Source: an uncultured Acetatifactor sp. (GTDB lineage Bacteria > Bacillota > Clostridia > Lachnospirales > Lachnospiraceae). Taken from it: a stretch of DNA of 64,000 nucleotides. The position numbers and the translations under genes are program-made. The stretch covers positions 20,391-84,390 of the forward strand of contig CAKRYI010000009.1 of assembly GCA_934426825.1 (NCBI GenBank), written 5' to 3'. The notes under the pieces were generated by a model, which did not search any database, was not told where the DNA came from, and saw nothing but the letters and a program-made list of their open reading frames with translations. Below are positions 16,470 through 25,345 of this stretch, piece after piece (position 1 is the first letter of the stretch; the number at the start of each line of letters is the position of its first letter).

Positions 16470-19136
16470 GTGTTTGAACAGTGCAGTGTACAGGAAAGTA
16501 TTCAGGAATTAAAAAGTAACGGGGAAATGGGGCTTTCGGAATCGGAAGCGGAAGAGAGATTAAAAAAGAACGGAAGAAATGAAATGAAAGCGGGGAAAAA
16601 GCGGACTGTTGCGGAGAGTTTTTTGGAGCAGTTGAATGACCCGCTGATTTATGTCCTTTTAGCGGCGGCGCTGGTGTCCGTCTTTTTAAAGGAAGTGAGC
16701 GACGCCGTCATTATCGGAGTGGTGGTGGTCGTAAATGCCACGGTGGGTGTCATTCAGGAGGGCAAAGCGCAGAAGGCATTGGATGCTCTGAAAAAAATGA
16801 CCACGCCAAAAGCCTTGGTCATAAGGCAGGGAAAGCACCGGGAAATTCCGGCAGCGGAGCTTGTGCCGGGGGATATTGTGTGCGTGGAAGCCGGCGGGTT
16901 GATACCTGCGGATATGAGGCTTTTGGAAAGTGCCAACTTTAAAGTGGAGGAATCGGCTCTCACGGGGGAGTCCCTGCCAATAGAAAAGGATGCCGGTTTT
17001 ATGATACGAACCAACCGGGAAGTCCCGTTGGGGGACAGGCGCAACATGGCGTATATGTCCACCATTGCCACATACGGAAGGGCAAAGGGCGTGGTGACGG
17101 CTACCGGTATGGACACGGAAATCGGCAGAATTGCCGCCATGATTACCGGCGAAAAAGAGGAACTTACTACCTTGCAGAAACGGTTGGGTGAGCTTGGAAA
17201 GGTGCTCAGTATCCTCTCTCTGGGGCTTTGCATGGCATTGTTCGGAGTGGCGCTGTTCCAGCACCGCAATCCCATGGAAATGCTGATTACGGCAATCTCC
17301 CTGGCAGTGGCGGCGGTGCCGGAAGGACTGCCCGCGGTCGTTACCATCTGTCTTGCGCTCAGCGTCACCAGAATGGTGAAGGTTCACAGCATTGTGAGGC
17401 GGCTTCCCTCCGTGGAAACACTTGGGGCGGTCAGTGTGGTCTGCTCGGACAAAACCGGAACACTCACCCAGAACAGAATGACGGTGGTAAAGTGTTTTGC
17501 CGGGGGAAAGATTACGGCTGTGGAGCGAATGGGAAACGAAGGCAGGGAACTGTTACAGGGAATGGTTCTGTGTAACGACGCCTCTATCGAAGGAGAGCGG
17601 CTGGGAGACCCGACGGAACTGGCGCTTTTGGACATGGGAGAAACCTGTGGGTACGGACGAAAGGAGACGGAGGCGGCGCTGCCCAGAAAGGGAGAGTTAC
17701 CTTTTGACTCCGACCGAAAAATGATGACAACCTTTCATGTAAGACAGGGTGCGGCAGCCGGAGTCAGCTACACGAAAGGGGCGCCGGACGAGGTGCTTAA
17801 GAGGTGTACGCACCTGTTAATGGGCGGGAGTGCGGTGCGCATGACGGACAGCTGCCGCAGACAGATACGGGAGGCGGTGCAGGAGCTTTCCGGTCAGGCG
17901 CTGAGGACGCTGGCGCTTGCGATGAAAACAAATGCAAGGAAACCGGAGGAGGAAGACCTTACCTTTGTGGGAATGGTGGGCATGACCGACCCGGCAAGAC
18001 CGGAGGCGGCGGAGGCGGTGTCCATTTTTAAGAAAGCCGGGGTGGAAACCGTGATGATTACCGGCGACCATGTGGACACGGCGTTTGCCATCGGACAGCA
18101 GCTAAATATCGTGCAGAACATACAGCAGTGCATGACCGGGGAGAGCATGGCGCAGATGCCGGAGGAGGAGTTTTTGGGGAGACTGGAGAGAACCAGAGTG
18201 TTTGCAAGGGTGTCTCCGGCACAGAAGGTACGCATCGTGAAGGGATTTCAGAAAAAAGGGCAGATTGTTGCCATGACCGGGGATGGGGTCAATGATGCGC
18301 CTTCCCTGAAAGTGGCAGATATCGGAATCGCCATGGGCATGACCGGAACGGATGTGGCAAAGCAGGCGGCGGACATGATTCTTACGGACGATAATTTTGC
18401 CACCATTGAAAAAGCCATTGAGGAGGGGCGCGGGGTATATGAAAATATCCGCAAATCCGTTATTTTCCTGTTATCCTCCAATCTGGGGGAGATTATGACC
18501 ATGTTTGTGGCGGTGCTGTGCGGGTTGTCTTCGCCGCTCAAATCCAGCCATATTCTGTGGATTAACCTGATTACGGACTCCCTTCCGGCGCTGGCTTTGG
18601 GAGTGGACCACAATGACGGAATCAGCCTGATGCAGAATCCGCCGAGAAAAAAGGAGGAAAGTCTTTTCGCCAGAGGCGGGCTGATGTGTACCTGCTTTTA
18701 CGGAGTGCTCATTGCCGTTATCAGTCTGACGGCATTTCTGATGCTGCCCTGTTCTATTTTGCAGGCGGAAGGAGCAGAAATTTCCGTGGAAGCGATTGGA
18801 CAGACTTTGTTAAGAAACGGTGTGCTTTCGCGGTCCCAGACTTATGCGTTCACCGTGCTTGGAATGTCACAGCTTTACCATGCCGTGGGAATGAGGGATG
18901 TGCACCGCTCTTTTTTCAGAATCAATCATTTGGAAAATAAGTTGATGATTGGGGCGTGTATTCTGGGATTTCTTTTGCAGTTTGCTGTCACGGAGGTGCC
19001 TTTTTTGATTGGGGCTTTCGGAACGTCCCATCTGTCCGGCAGAGAGTGGGGGATTTTGAGCGTACTGGCGGCTTTCCCGCTGCTGGCGCATGAAATCATT
19101 GCGCTGCTCGGCGGTTTTCACCGTCCGCAAAACTGA
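16470..19136 (+). CDS. P2-type calcium-transporting ATPase
   Basis: 888 residues. Motifs: actuator ALTGES, phosphorylation loop VCSDKTGTLT (D327), KGAPDEVL in the nucleotide domain, hinge MTGDGVNDAPSL, and cation-site helices M4 VAAVPEGLPAVV, M5 SSNLGEIMTMF and M6 NLITDSLPALALG, which match SERCA/PMR1-type Ca2+ pumps rather than heavy-metal or K+ ATPases. About ten membrane helices. The start is GTG with GGGAGGG eight bases ahead. It stands between terminators and a gap, so probably a single-gene unit that expels Ca2+ from the cytoplasm. Confidence 0.9.
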   Translation: MFEQCSVQESIQELKSNGEMGLSESEAEERLKKNGRNEMKAGKKRTVAESFLEQLNDPLIYVLLAAALVSVFLKEVSDAVIIGVVVVVNATVGVIQEGKAQKALDALKKMTTPKALVIRQGKHREIPAAELVPGDIVCVEAGGLIPADMRLLESANFKVEESALTGESLPIEKDAGFMIRTNREVPLGDRRNMAYMSTIATYGRAKGVVTATGMDTEIGRIAAMITGEKEELTTLQKRLGELGKVLSILSLGLCMALFGVALFQHRNPMEMLITAISLAVAAVPEGLPAVVTICLALSVTRMVKVHSIVRRLPSVETLGAVSVVCSDKTGTLTQNRMTVVKCFAGGKITAVERMGNEGRELLQGMVLCNDASIEGERLGDPTELALLDMGETCGYGRKETEAALPRKGELPFDSDRKMMTTFHVRQGAAAGVSYTKGAPDEVLKRCTHLLMGGSAVRMTDSCRRQIREAVQELSGQALRTLALAMKTNARKPEEEDLTFVGMVGMTDPARPEAAEAVSIFKKAGVETVMITGDHVDTAFAIGQQLNIVQNIQQCMTGESMAQMPEEEFLGRLERTRVFARVSPAQKVRIVKGFQKKGQIVAMTGDGVNDAPSLKVADIGIAMGMTGTDVAKQAADMILTDDNFATIEKAIEEGRGVYENIRKSVIFLLSSNLGEIMTMFVAVLCGLSSPLKSSHILWINLITDSLPALALGVDHNDGISLMQNPPRKKEESLFARGGLMCTCFYGVLIAVISLTAFLMLPCSILQAEGAEISVEAIGQTLLRNGVLSRSQTYAFTVLGMSQLYHAVGMRDVHRSFFRINHLENKLMIGACILGFLLQFAVTEVPFLIGAFGTSHLSGREWGILSVLAAFPLLAHEIIALLGGFHRPQN

Positions 19137-19278
19137 TTTTGCATCTTACGTTTAAATGTTCACAAAATGTTTATATTTAAGACTAATGAAGTTAGGATTT
19201 TTTGTTAAAATAAAGATAAAGGAAGCAATTATGTGACAATTTTGCTGGCAGATGGGGGTGCCGGAGAGGAGGCGCGTA

Positions 19279-20121
19279 TTGCGTAGAAACGTATGGGGTA
19301 AAATTATGATGGCATTTCTCATAGCTGCGGTGGCGGGGGGGAGTCTGCTCCTTGGCGCAGAAGCGGCGGAGTCGAGGAAAAATCCGCGGGAAATGACCAT
19401 TGTTGCGCACCGGGCGGGGGCATCGTTTGCACCCGAAAATACGCTGGCAGCGTTAGAGCAGACCATTCGCGACGGCTCTGCCATGGCGGAGATAGATGTG
19501 CAACAGTTAGGCGACGGAACGCTCATTGTCATGCACGATTCCAATTTCAAGCGCACGGCGGGAGTGGACAGGTATGTGTGGGACATTGACTATGATGAAA
19601 TGCGGGGATATGAGGTTGGTTCGGCTTTTTCGGAGGCGTATGTGGGAGAGACCATTCCCACATTGGAGCAGATGCTAAAGTGCGCCGACGGCAGAATTAC
19701 GCTGATGATTGAACTGAAATATACGGGCAGAGAGGAGAGACTGGAGGAGTCCGTGTTGGAACTGCTCAGGCAGTACCGGATGGAGAGAAAATGTATCGTG
19801 GGTTCCATGAATGAACAGATTCTGCAGCGGGTGAAAGAGCTGGACAGCGGAATCCCCACAGTTTTCATCACGCACAATCTCTCGGAGGAGCAGTACGACC
19901 GGGATTATGCGGACAGCTACAGCATAGAGGCAAGGAACATGACGGTCGAAATGGTGGAGCGGCTTCACAGTCAGGACAAGCCGGTATACGGCTGGACGGC
20001 AAACAATTTTGCCTCCGCAAGATGGATTGAGGATTGCGGCGCAGACGGAATTGTGACGGACAATGTGCACCAGGCAAAGTTGTTTTTGCGTTTGCCCAAA
20101 AAACTATTTGCTTCTCAATGA
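19279..20121 (+). CDS. Glycerophosphodiester phosphodiesterase
   Basis: About 280 residues: an N-terminal hydrophobic anchor or signal (residues 8-28) then a GDPD TIM barrel with AHRAGASFAPENT, AEIDVQQLGDGTLIVMHD and MIELKYTG, which carry the metal and catalytic residues. It would hydrolyse glycerophosphodiesters to glycerol-3-phosphate plus an alcohol, outside the membrane. The preferred start is TTG 19279 because AGGAGG ends six bases ahead; an ATG 27 bp upstream overlaps that ribosome binding site and is less likely. Confidence 0.85.
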   Translation: MRRNVWGKIMMAFLIAAVAGGSLLLGAEAAESRKNPREMTIVAHRAGASFAPENTLAALEQTIRDGSAMAEIDVQQLGDGTLIVMHDSNFKRTAGVDRYVWDIDYDEMRGYEVGSAFSEAYVGETIPTLEQMLKCADGRITLMIELKYTGREERLEESVLELLRQYRMERKCIVGSMNEQILQRVKELDSGIPTVFITHNLSEEQYDRDYADSYSIEARNMTVEMVERLHSQDKPVYGWTANNFASARWIEDCGADGIVTDNVHQAKLFLRLPKKLFASQ

Positions 20122-20135
20122 AAAAATGGTATGAT
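20108..20135 (+). promoter_or_regulatory. Promoter of trpS
   Basis: TTGCTT (20108-20113), 16 bases, TATGAT (20130-20135). The -35 box lies inside the last codons of the preceding gene. Confidence 0.55.
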
Positions 20136-20186
20136 AAATAAATAGGGCACAAAATGCCATAAATTTGTTTTTGGCTGGAGGATAAG

Positions 20187-21278
20187 ATGGATAAGATTAT
20201 TTTGACGGGGGACAGACCCACCGGAAGACTGCATGTGGGACATTATGTAGGCTCCCTGCGCAGACGTGTGGAGCTGCAGAACTCAGGAGAATATAAGAAA
20301 ACCTTTATTATGATTGCGGATGCGCAGGCATTGACGGATAACATTGAGAATCCGGAAAAGGTTAGACAGAATATTATCGAGGTGGCACTGGATTACATGT
20401 CCTGCGGACTGGATCCGGCAAAATCTACTTTGTTTATACAGTCACAGATTTCCGAGCTGTGCGAACTGACTTTTTACTACATGGATTTGGTGACGGTAGC
20501 GAGACTGCAGCGCAACCCCACCGTAAAGAGCGAGATTCAGATGCGTAATTTCGAGGCAAGCATTCCGGTGGGATTTTTCACTTATCCCATTAGTCAGGCT
20601 TCCGATATTACGGCATTCAAGGCAACGACAGTTCCCGTGGGCGGCGACCAGCTCCCCATGATTGAGCAGACAAGAGAGATTGTACACAAGTTCAATACCG
20701 TATACGCACCGGTTTTGGTGGAGCCGAAGGCGCTTTTGCCGGAAAATGAGGCATGCCAGAGACTGCCCGGCATAGACGGCAAGGCGAAGATGAGTAAATC
20801 CCTCGGTAACTGTATTTATTTGGCGGACAGTGCGGATGATGTTCGCACCAAGATTATGTCCATGTACACAGACCCCCTGCACTTGCAGGTCAGCGACCCC
20901 GGTCATTTGGAGGGCAACACGGTATTTACTTATCTGGACGCTTTCTGCAAGCAGGAGCATTTTGAGAGATACCTGCCGGATTATGCAAATCTGGACGAAC
21001 TGAAAGCACACTATCAGCGGGGCGGACTCGGTGATGTGAAGGTGAAGAAGTTCTTAAATAACGTTATGCAGGAGACATTGGAGCCTATCCGTAATCGGAG
21101 AAAGGAACTGGAAAAGGATATTCCTGCGGTATATGAGATTCTGAAAAAGGGAAGCGATACTGCCAGAGAAGTGGCAGCGCAGACGTTGTCAGAAGTAAAA
21201 AGTGCTATGCGGATTAATTACTTTGAAGATGCGGAATTGATTCGGGCACAGAGCGAGAAGTACGAAGGTCAACAGTAA
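20187..21278 (+). CDS. trpS: Tryptophan--tRNA ligase
   Basis: 363 residues, class I aminoacyl-tRNA synthetase: HVGH (16-19) as the HIGH motif and KMSKS (201-205), with GDRPTGRLHVGH at the N terminus as in TrpS. It attaches tryptophan to its tRNA in the cytoplasm. The leader is too short (about 45 bases) to hold a T-box, so it appears not to be controlled that way. The terminator overlaps the stop codon. Confidence 0.95.
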   Translation: MDKIILTGDRPTGRLHVGHYVGSLRRRVELQNSGEYKKTFIMIADAQALTDNIENPEKVRQNIIEVALDYMSCGLDPAKSTLFIQSQISELCELTFYYMDLVTVARLQRNPTVKSEIQMRNFEASIPVGFFTYPISQASDITAFKATTVPVGGDQLPMIEQTREIVHKFNTVYAPVLVEPKALLPENEACQRLPGIDGKAKMSKSLGNCIYLADSADDVRTKIMSMYTDPLHLQVSDPGHLEGNTVFTYLDAFCKQEHFERYLPDYANLDELKAHYQRGGLGDVKVKKFLNNVMQETLEPIRNRRKELEKDIPAVYEILKKGSDTAREVAAQTLSEVKSAMRINYFEDAELIRAQSEKYEGQQ

Positions 21279-21292
21279 TGTTGGCCTTTTTT
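21265..21292 (+). terminator. Intrinsic terminator of trpS
   Basis: AAGGTCAAC (21265-21273) pairs with GTTGGCCTT (21280-21288), followed by four more T. The stop codon lies inside the hairpin. Confidence 0.8.
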
Positions 21293-21300
21293 GATTGCCC

Positions 21301-21329
21301 TTATAAAACCTGCAAAATTGGATATGATA
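21301..21329 (+). promoter_or_regulatory. Possible forespore (sigma-G-like) promoter of spoVAD
   Basis: TTATA (21301-21305), 17 bases, TATGATA (21323-21329): one mismatch per box to GNATA / CATNNTA. Directly follows the trpS terminator, so spoVAD needs its own promoter. Confidence 0.4.
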
Positions 21330-21375
21330 GCTACCAAACAGACAAACATGGTAAAACAGGAAAGGGGCTGTCATT

Positions 21376-22425
21376 ATGAGCGGGAGTCAGAAATTGGGAA
21401 AGGCCAGTATGAAACCGGAGAAACCGGTATATATCATATCCGGTGGAAGTATTGTTGGTACAAAGGAAGGACAGGGACCGCTGGGAGATTTGTTTGATAT
21501 GGTCGGCGAGGACGACATGTTCGGGTGTAAGACATGGGAGGAGGCAGAGAGCAGCCTGCAAAAGGATGCGGTCTATCTTGCCTTGGAAAAGGCGGGGCTG
21601 AAACAGGAGGACGTTACTTTTCTGTTTGCTGGTGACTTGCTTGGTCAATGTATAGCCACATCATTTGGTATCTCAAGCTATGGCATACCACTACTGGGTG
21701 TATACGGAGCATGTTCCACCTGTGGGGAATCCCTGACGCTGGGAGCAATGAGCATTGCGGGCGGATTTGCGGACAAGGTACTCTGTGTTACCTCCAGTCA
21801 TTTCGCCAGTGCGGAAAAGGAATTCCGTTTTCCGTTGGAATACGGCAGCCAGAGACCGCTGTCTGCGTCATGGACTGTTACCGGAAGCGGCGCTTTTGTG
21901 CTGAGCAGTCAACCGGACGGAACAACGAAAAATGTCTCCGGTGTTGCCGCCCGTGCAAGGATTGTGGGCATGACTGTGGGAAAAATCGTGGATTACGGCT
22001 TGAAGGATTCTATGAATATGGGAGCTTGCATGGCACCTGCTGCGGCTTCCACGCTGGAACGGCACTTCATTGACTGGAACAGTCGACCGGAGGATTATGA
22101 TAAAATTATCACCGGAGATTTGGGAAGCATCGGGCAGAAGGTGTTAATTGACCTGCTTCGGGACAAGGGATACGATATTTCCGCGCAGCATATGGACTGC
22201 GGCATTGAAATCTATGACGCACAGACGCAGGATACTCATGCGGGAGGCAGCGGCTGTGGCTGCAGTGCAGTGACGCTGTCCGCCTATATTTTAAGGCAGA
22301 TAGAGGCGGGACACTGGAACCGCGTGCTGTTCATGCCCACCGGTGCTCTTTTATCCAAGACCAGCTTCAACGAGGGTCAGTCGGTGCCGGGAATCGCCCA
22401 CGCGCTGGTGCTGGAGCAGGCGTGA
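21376..22425 (+). CDS. spoVAD: Stage V sporulation protein AD
   Basis: 349 residues of the thiolase-like SpoVAD family: VYIISGGSIVGTKEGQGPLGD at the N terminus, FLFAGDLLGQC, the thiolase-type nucleophile region YGACSTCGES, SSHFASAEKEFRFPLEYGSQRP and the C-terminal GGSGCGCSAV. SpoVAD is the soluble dipicolinate-binding partner of the SpoVA channel on the forespore inner membrane. In most spore formers it lies directly between spoVAC and spoVAE; here it follows trpS with its own putative promoter, and SpoVAC and SpoVAE are encoded elsewhere in the window. Confidence 0.93.
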   Translation: MSGSQKLGKASMKPEKPVYIISGGSIVGTKEGQGPLGDLFDMVGEDDMFGCKTWEEAESSLQKDAVYLALEKAGLKQEDVTFLFAGDLLGQCIATSFGISSYGIPLLGVYGACSTCGESLTLGAMSIAGGFADKVLCVTSSHFASAEKEFRFPLEYGSQRPLSASWTVTGSGAFVLSSQPDGTTKNVSGVAARARIVGMTVGKIVDYGLKDSMNMGACMAPAAASTLERHFIDWNSRPEDYDKIITGDLGSIGQKVLIDLLRDKGYDISAQHMDCGIEIYDAQTQDTHAGGSGCGCSAVTLSAYILRQIEAGHWNRVLFMPTGALLSKTSFNEGQSVPGIAHALVLEQA

Positions 22426-22532
22426 CATAAAAACGCAGGATGAATATGCAAAATCCGGTGGAATCCTTCTTGCAATACGAGGTAAGAACTGGTAAAATAT
22501 TTTCTTAGCATAGAACGATACGAGGGATGCAC

Positions 22533-22778
22533 ATGCGAAGGATAGAGTTTAAGATGGAAAGACCGGGTCTGCTTGAGACCGGACAGAAAATTACGGTTAC
22601 GGAGGGTGTACTCCCCAGTAACTATTACTATACCATAGACCCTTCTCTGGCAATGTCACCCAATATCCCTTTTCGCAACCGTTTAAAGAGCAAAGAGGGA
22701 GTTGTCATCGATATTGTTGAAAATGCGCGGGGCTTTTATGTGACGGCGGAATTTGACGAGCCGGAAGTGAAGCCTTAA
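22533..22778 (+). CDS. Small conserved-looking protein of unknown function
   Basis: About 81 residues, soluble, slightly basic start and acidic end; predicted mostly beta (KITVTEG, VVIDIVENARGFYVTAEF). ATG 22533 is preferred to the ATG six bases earlier because GAGGG then has normal spacing. It sits 27 bp before ridA and likely shares its transcript. I do not recognise a family. Confidence 0.65.
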   Translation: MRRIEFKMERPGLLETGQKITVTEGVLPSNYYYTIDPSLAMSPNIPFRNRLKSKEGVVIDIVENARGFYVTAEFDEPEVKP

Positions 22779-22805
22779 TCGTCAGGAAGAAGAGAGGAGA
22801 GCATT

Positions 22806-23180
22806 ATGTTAACGAAAATAGCAACAGATAAGGCACCGGCAGCCATCGGACCTTATTCGCAGGGAATTGTAACAGGAAATCTTTTGTTCGCATCCGGACA
22901 GATTGCAATCAATCCGGCAACCGGTGCGATTGAAGGAAAAGACATTGTGGAACAGACCGAGCAGGTGATGAAAAATATCGGTGCTATCCTTTCCGCAGTA
23001 GGAACGGACTACACAAAGGTGGTAAAGACAACCTGTTTTCTGGCAGATATGAATGACTTTGGCACATTCAATGAGATTTATGCTAAATATTTTACCGAGA
23101 GACCTGCAAGAAGCTGCGTGGCAGTTAAGACATTGCCGAAAAATGTCCTCTGTGAGGTTGAGGTAATTGCGGAAGTTTAA
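22806..23180 (+). CDS. ridA: RidA-family enamine/imine deaminase
   Basis: 124 residues, the exact usual length, with IGPYSQGI, LLFASGQIAINPATG and the C-terminal RSCVAVKTLPKNVLCEVEVIAEV; the substrate-binding Arg of PARSCV is present. RidA hydrolyses reactive 2-aminoacrylate-type intermediates released by PLP enzymes to keto acids and ammonia. AGAGGAG precedes the ATG. Confidence 0.93.
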   Translation: MLTKIATDKAPAAIGPYSQGIVTGNLLFASGQIAINPATGAIEGKDIVEQTEQVMKNIGAILSAVGTDYTKVVKTTCFLADMNDFGTFNEIYAKYFTERPARSCVAVKTLPKNVLCEVEVIAEV

Positions 23181-23248
23181 GCAGACAGTGGCTGAGACAG
23201 CGGTGAAAGTTTAAACGGACAGCGATAGGGATAATATAGAGAAAATGC

Positions 23249-23298
23249 GATGGCGCAGGGGAGAATGAGGATTCCAACCTGCGTCAATTTATGCCATC
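23249..23298 (+). promoter_or_regulatory. Structured leader before the shikimate kinase gene
   Basis: GATGGC/GCCATC (23249-23254 with 23293-23298) encloses CGCAGG/CCTGCG (23254-23259 with 23278-23283), a two-tier hairpin ending 16 bases before the ATG. There is no T run, so it is not a terminator. Confidence 0.4.
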
Positions 23299-23314
23299 AG
23301 AAGGAAGAGAACAT

Positions 23315-23830
23315 ATGGAAAAACAGACAAAAGAAAATGTGGTTCTGATTGGAATGCCCGGTGCCGGCAAAAGCACGGTGGGCGTGGTTCTTGCCAAAAA
23401 ACTGGGCTACACCTTTATTGACTCGGACTTGGTAATTCAGGACAAATACGGCAAGCTGCTGCATGAACTGATTGAGGAGAACGGAGTGGAAGGCTTCTGG
23501 CGGATAGAAAACGAGGTCAATGCCTCCTTAAATACCCACCGCAGTGTCATTGCCACCGGTGGAAGCGTTATCTATGAAAAAGAGGCAATGGAGCACCTTG
23601 GAGAGATTGGACAGGTGGTTTATTTGGAACTGCCCTACGAGGAGGTGGAGGAGCGTCTGGGGGATTTGAATGCAAGAGGCGTTACCCTGATGCCGGGACA
23701 GACCTTACGGAATCTCTATGAGGAGAGAACACCGCTTTATCAAAAATATGCCCATATTACGGTGGATTGCAGTCGGAAGATGCTGAGGGAAGTGGTGGAG
23801 GAAATTACACGGGAAGTACAGAGAGGATAA
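23315..23830 (+). CDS. aroK: Shikimate kinase-like protein
   Basis: 171 residues: P-loop GMPGAGKST, IDSDLVIQ with the DxD-type Asp pair, FWRIENE in the place of the substrate-binding FRxxE, and ATGGS where most shikimate kinases have GGG. The lid region RLGDLNARG follows. The family phosphorylates shikimate to shikimate-3-phosphate in aromatic amino acid synthesis. The altered third motif and lack of other aro genes leave room for another small-molecule kinase. ATG 23315 has GGAAGAG ahead; the in-frame ATG 24 bp upstream falls inside the leader hairpin. Confidence 0.75.
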   Translation: MEKQTKENVVLIGMPGAGKSTVGVVLAKKLGYTFIDSDLVIQDKYGKLLHELIEENGVEGFWRIENEVNASLNTHRSVIATGGSVIYEKEAMEHLGEIGQVVYLELPYEEVEERLGDLNARGVTLMPGQTLRNLYEERTPLYQKYAHITVDCSRKMLREVVEEITREVQRG

Positions 23831-23836
23831 GATTTT

Positions 23837-24859
23837 ATGAAAAAGGATACGAGGCGGAACAGTTTTCTGCTGTTTCTGACGGCAACCATCTGGGGACTTG
23901 CCTTTGTGTCCCAGAGCAAGGCGATGGACTATATGGGGCCGCTTACGTTTCACGGCGTCCGTTGCCTGATTGGTACATTGACGCTGGTGGTTTATATTCT
24001 GATAAAGCAGTTGTGCACGGGAAACGGTGCAAAAGCGCTTTCCGGGGAAAATGTAACTTCGGAGGAAAAAATCAATTCAGGAAAGAACAGCATTCCATGG
24101 AAGAATAGCATTCCATGGAAGAACAGCATTCCATGGAAGAATAGCATTCCATGGAAGACCCAGCTGCAGGCAGGTTTGTGGTGCGGTCTGGCGTTTACCG
24201 TAGCCGGAGCACTTCAGCAGGTGGGAATCCAGTATACATCCGTGGGAAAAGCCGGTTTTATCACCACTCTGTATATTATCTTTGTTCCCATTCTGGGCAT
24301 TTTTATCGGCAAAAAAATAGCGCTGCCCGTGTGGGTCGGCGCGGTAATGGCGGCTGTGGGAATGTATCTTTTGTGCATGTCGGAGAGCCTTTCCCTCGGA
24401 AAAGGGGATATTTTAATCTTTCTGTGTGCCATTGCATTTGCGATACATATCCTGTTGGTGGATTATTATTCTCCCAAGGTTGACGGTGCGGTTTTGGCAT
24501 GCACCCAATTTTTTGTGTGCGGCGTCCTGTGCACAATCGGTGCGCTGCTTTGGGAACACCCGTCCATTGCACAGATTCAGGACGGCATCGGAGCAATTTT
24601 GTATGCCGGAGTGCTGAGCTGCGGCGTGGCGTACACCTTGCAGATTGTCGGACAGAGGGACGTAAATCCCACCGTTGCGGCACTGATTATGAGTCTGGAG
24701 TCGGTTATCAGTACAGTGGCGGCGTGGGTCGCTTACAAAATCGGATTTCTTACCACAGACCAGACACTTACGACCAGGCAGATTATGGGCTGCGTCATTG
24801 TATTTGCAGCAGTGATTCTGGTGCAGCTTCCGATAGGAAAAAAACAACGCAGGCAATAA
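23837..24859 (+). CDS. EamA/DMT-family transporter with in-frame repeat
   Basis: 340 residues, about ten membrane helices in two EamA halves (FLLFLTATIWGLAFVSQSKAMDYMGP at the start; IQYTSVGKAGFITTLYIIFVPILG; NPTVAALIMSLESVISTVAAW). It starts six bases after the preceding gene and is likely cotranscribed. Drug/metabolite transporters export small metabolites; the substrate is unknown. The loop between helices 2 and 3 is enlarged by four copies of KNSIPW (residues 83-106). The Lys content suggests this loop is cytoplasmic. Confidence 0.88.
   Translation: MKKDTRRNSFLLFLTATIWGLAFVSQSKAMDYMGPLTFHGVRCLIGTLTLVVYILIKQLCTGNGAKALSGENVTSEEKINSGKNSIPWKNSIPWKNSIPWKNSIPWKTQLQAGLWCGLAFTVAGALQQVGIQYTSVGKAGFITTLYIIFVPILGIFIGKKIALPVWVGAVMAAVGMYLLCMSESLSLGKGDILIFLCAIAFAIHILLVDYYSPKVDGAVLACTQFFVCGVLCTIGALLWEHPSIAQIQDGIGAILYAGVLSCGVAYTLQIVGQRDVNPTVAALIMSLESVISTVAAWVAYKIGFLTTDQTLTTRQIMGCVIVFAAVILVQLPIGKKQRRQ
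24083..24154 (+). repeat. Four-unit 18-bp in-frame tandem repeat
   Basis: Four units of AAGAAYAGCATTCCATGG, each encoding KNSIPW, differ only by a C/T at one wobble position that alternates C, T, C, T. The alternation suggests the array grew by duplication of a 36-bp pair. Confidence 0.92.
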
Positions 24860-24912
24860 GAAACAAAATAAGTCCCCGAACCAAGGCAGCCACCCTGCCC
24901 TAGTCCGGGAAC
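24860..24912 (-). terminator. Minus-strand terminator for the 75-aa gene
   Basis: On the minus strand GTTCCCGGA (24912-24904) pairs with TTCGGGGAC (24880-24872) with two G-T pairs, around an inner GGCAGGG/CTGCC stem, then TTATTTTGTTTC. The pairing is poor on the plus strand. Confidence 0.55.
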
Positions 24913-24922
24913 CTATTTCAGG

Positions 24923-25150
24923 TTAGTGATATTCTCTGGTCTGATACTGGAAGGTCACAAGACGTCCGTCCGGTCCATAGGTTGTAGTGTTACATTCTGT
25001 AGGAGCACTTTTTTCTTTCTCAACGGCTTTTTGCAGAATCTGAGAGAAAAACAAATCACTCTTTTTCTGACCGAAGCCGGAGTCCGGTGTTTTGCTGTCA
25101 TTACGTTGCAATTCCCTTTCCTTCGTAATCGCTAATACCGAGTTTACCAT
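24923..25150 (-). CDS. Small protein of unknown function
   Basis: From ATG 25150, 75 residues: a hydrophobic beginning, then a polar helix (FGQKKSDLFFSQILQKAVEKEK) and a C terminus ending TFQYQTREYH. A minus-strand terminator directly after the stop supports it as real. The start is unsure: the frame stays open another 177 bp upstream, and a strong AAGGAGGG lies 38 bases before this ATG, in frame with codons that are not usual starts, with a TATAAT further back. It is divergent from spoVAE. No family recognised. Confidence 0.5.
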   Translation of the reverse strand: MVNSVLAITKERELQRNDSKTPDSGFGQKKSDLFFSQILQKAVEKEKSAPTECNTTTYGPDGRLVTFQYQTREYH

Positions 25151-25293
25151 AAAAGAACTTCTTAATCCGCTTTCTGCGACAATCCCTCCTTGGATATGTA
25201 TTTCAACAGTAGCTGCCCTTTTAATAACTCCCTTTCTATTATATATATCGGTACTGTTTTCTGGAACTTTAGACCTATTTTTGAAAAGCCTGT

Positions 25294-25322
25294 ACATAAA
25301 TTTCGTGACCGGGCAGATACTA
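25294..25322 (+). promoter_or_regulatory. Possible forespore (sigma-G-like) promoter of spoVAE
   Basis: ACATA (25294-25298), 17 bases, GATACTA (25316-25322), one mismatch per box to GNATA / CATNNTA. The start codon is 24 bases downstream, with GGGAG between. Confidence 0.45.
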
Positions 25323-25345
25323 TGCAAAAAAGGGAGTGAGTTTGG

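Noticed and set aside
20122..20186. T-box leader for trpS
   Set aside because: The space between promoter and start codon is far too short for a T-box and its terminator.
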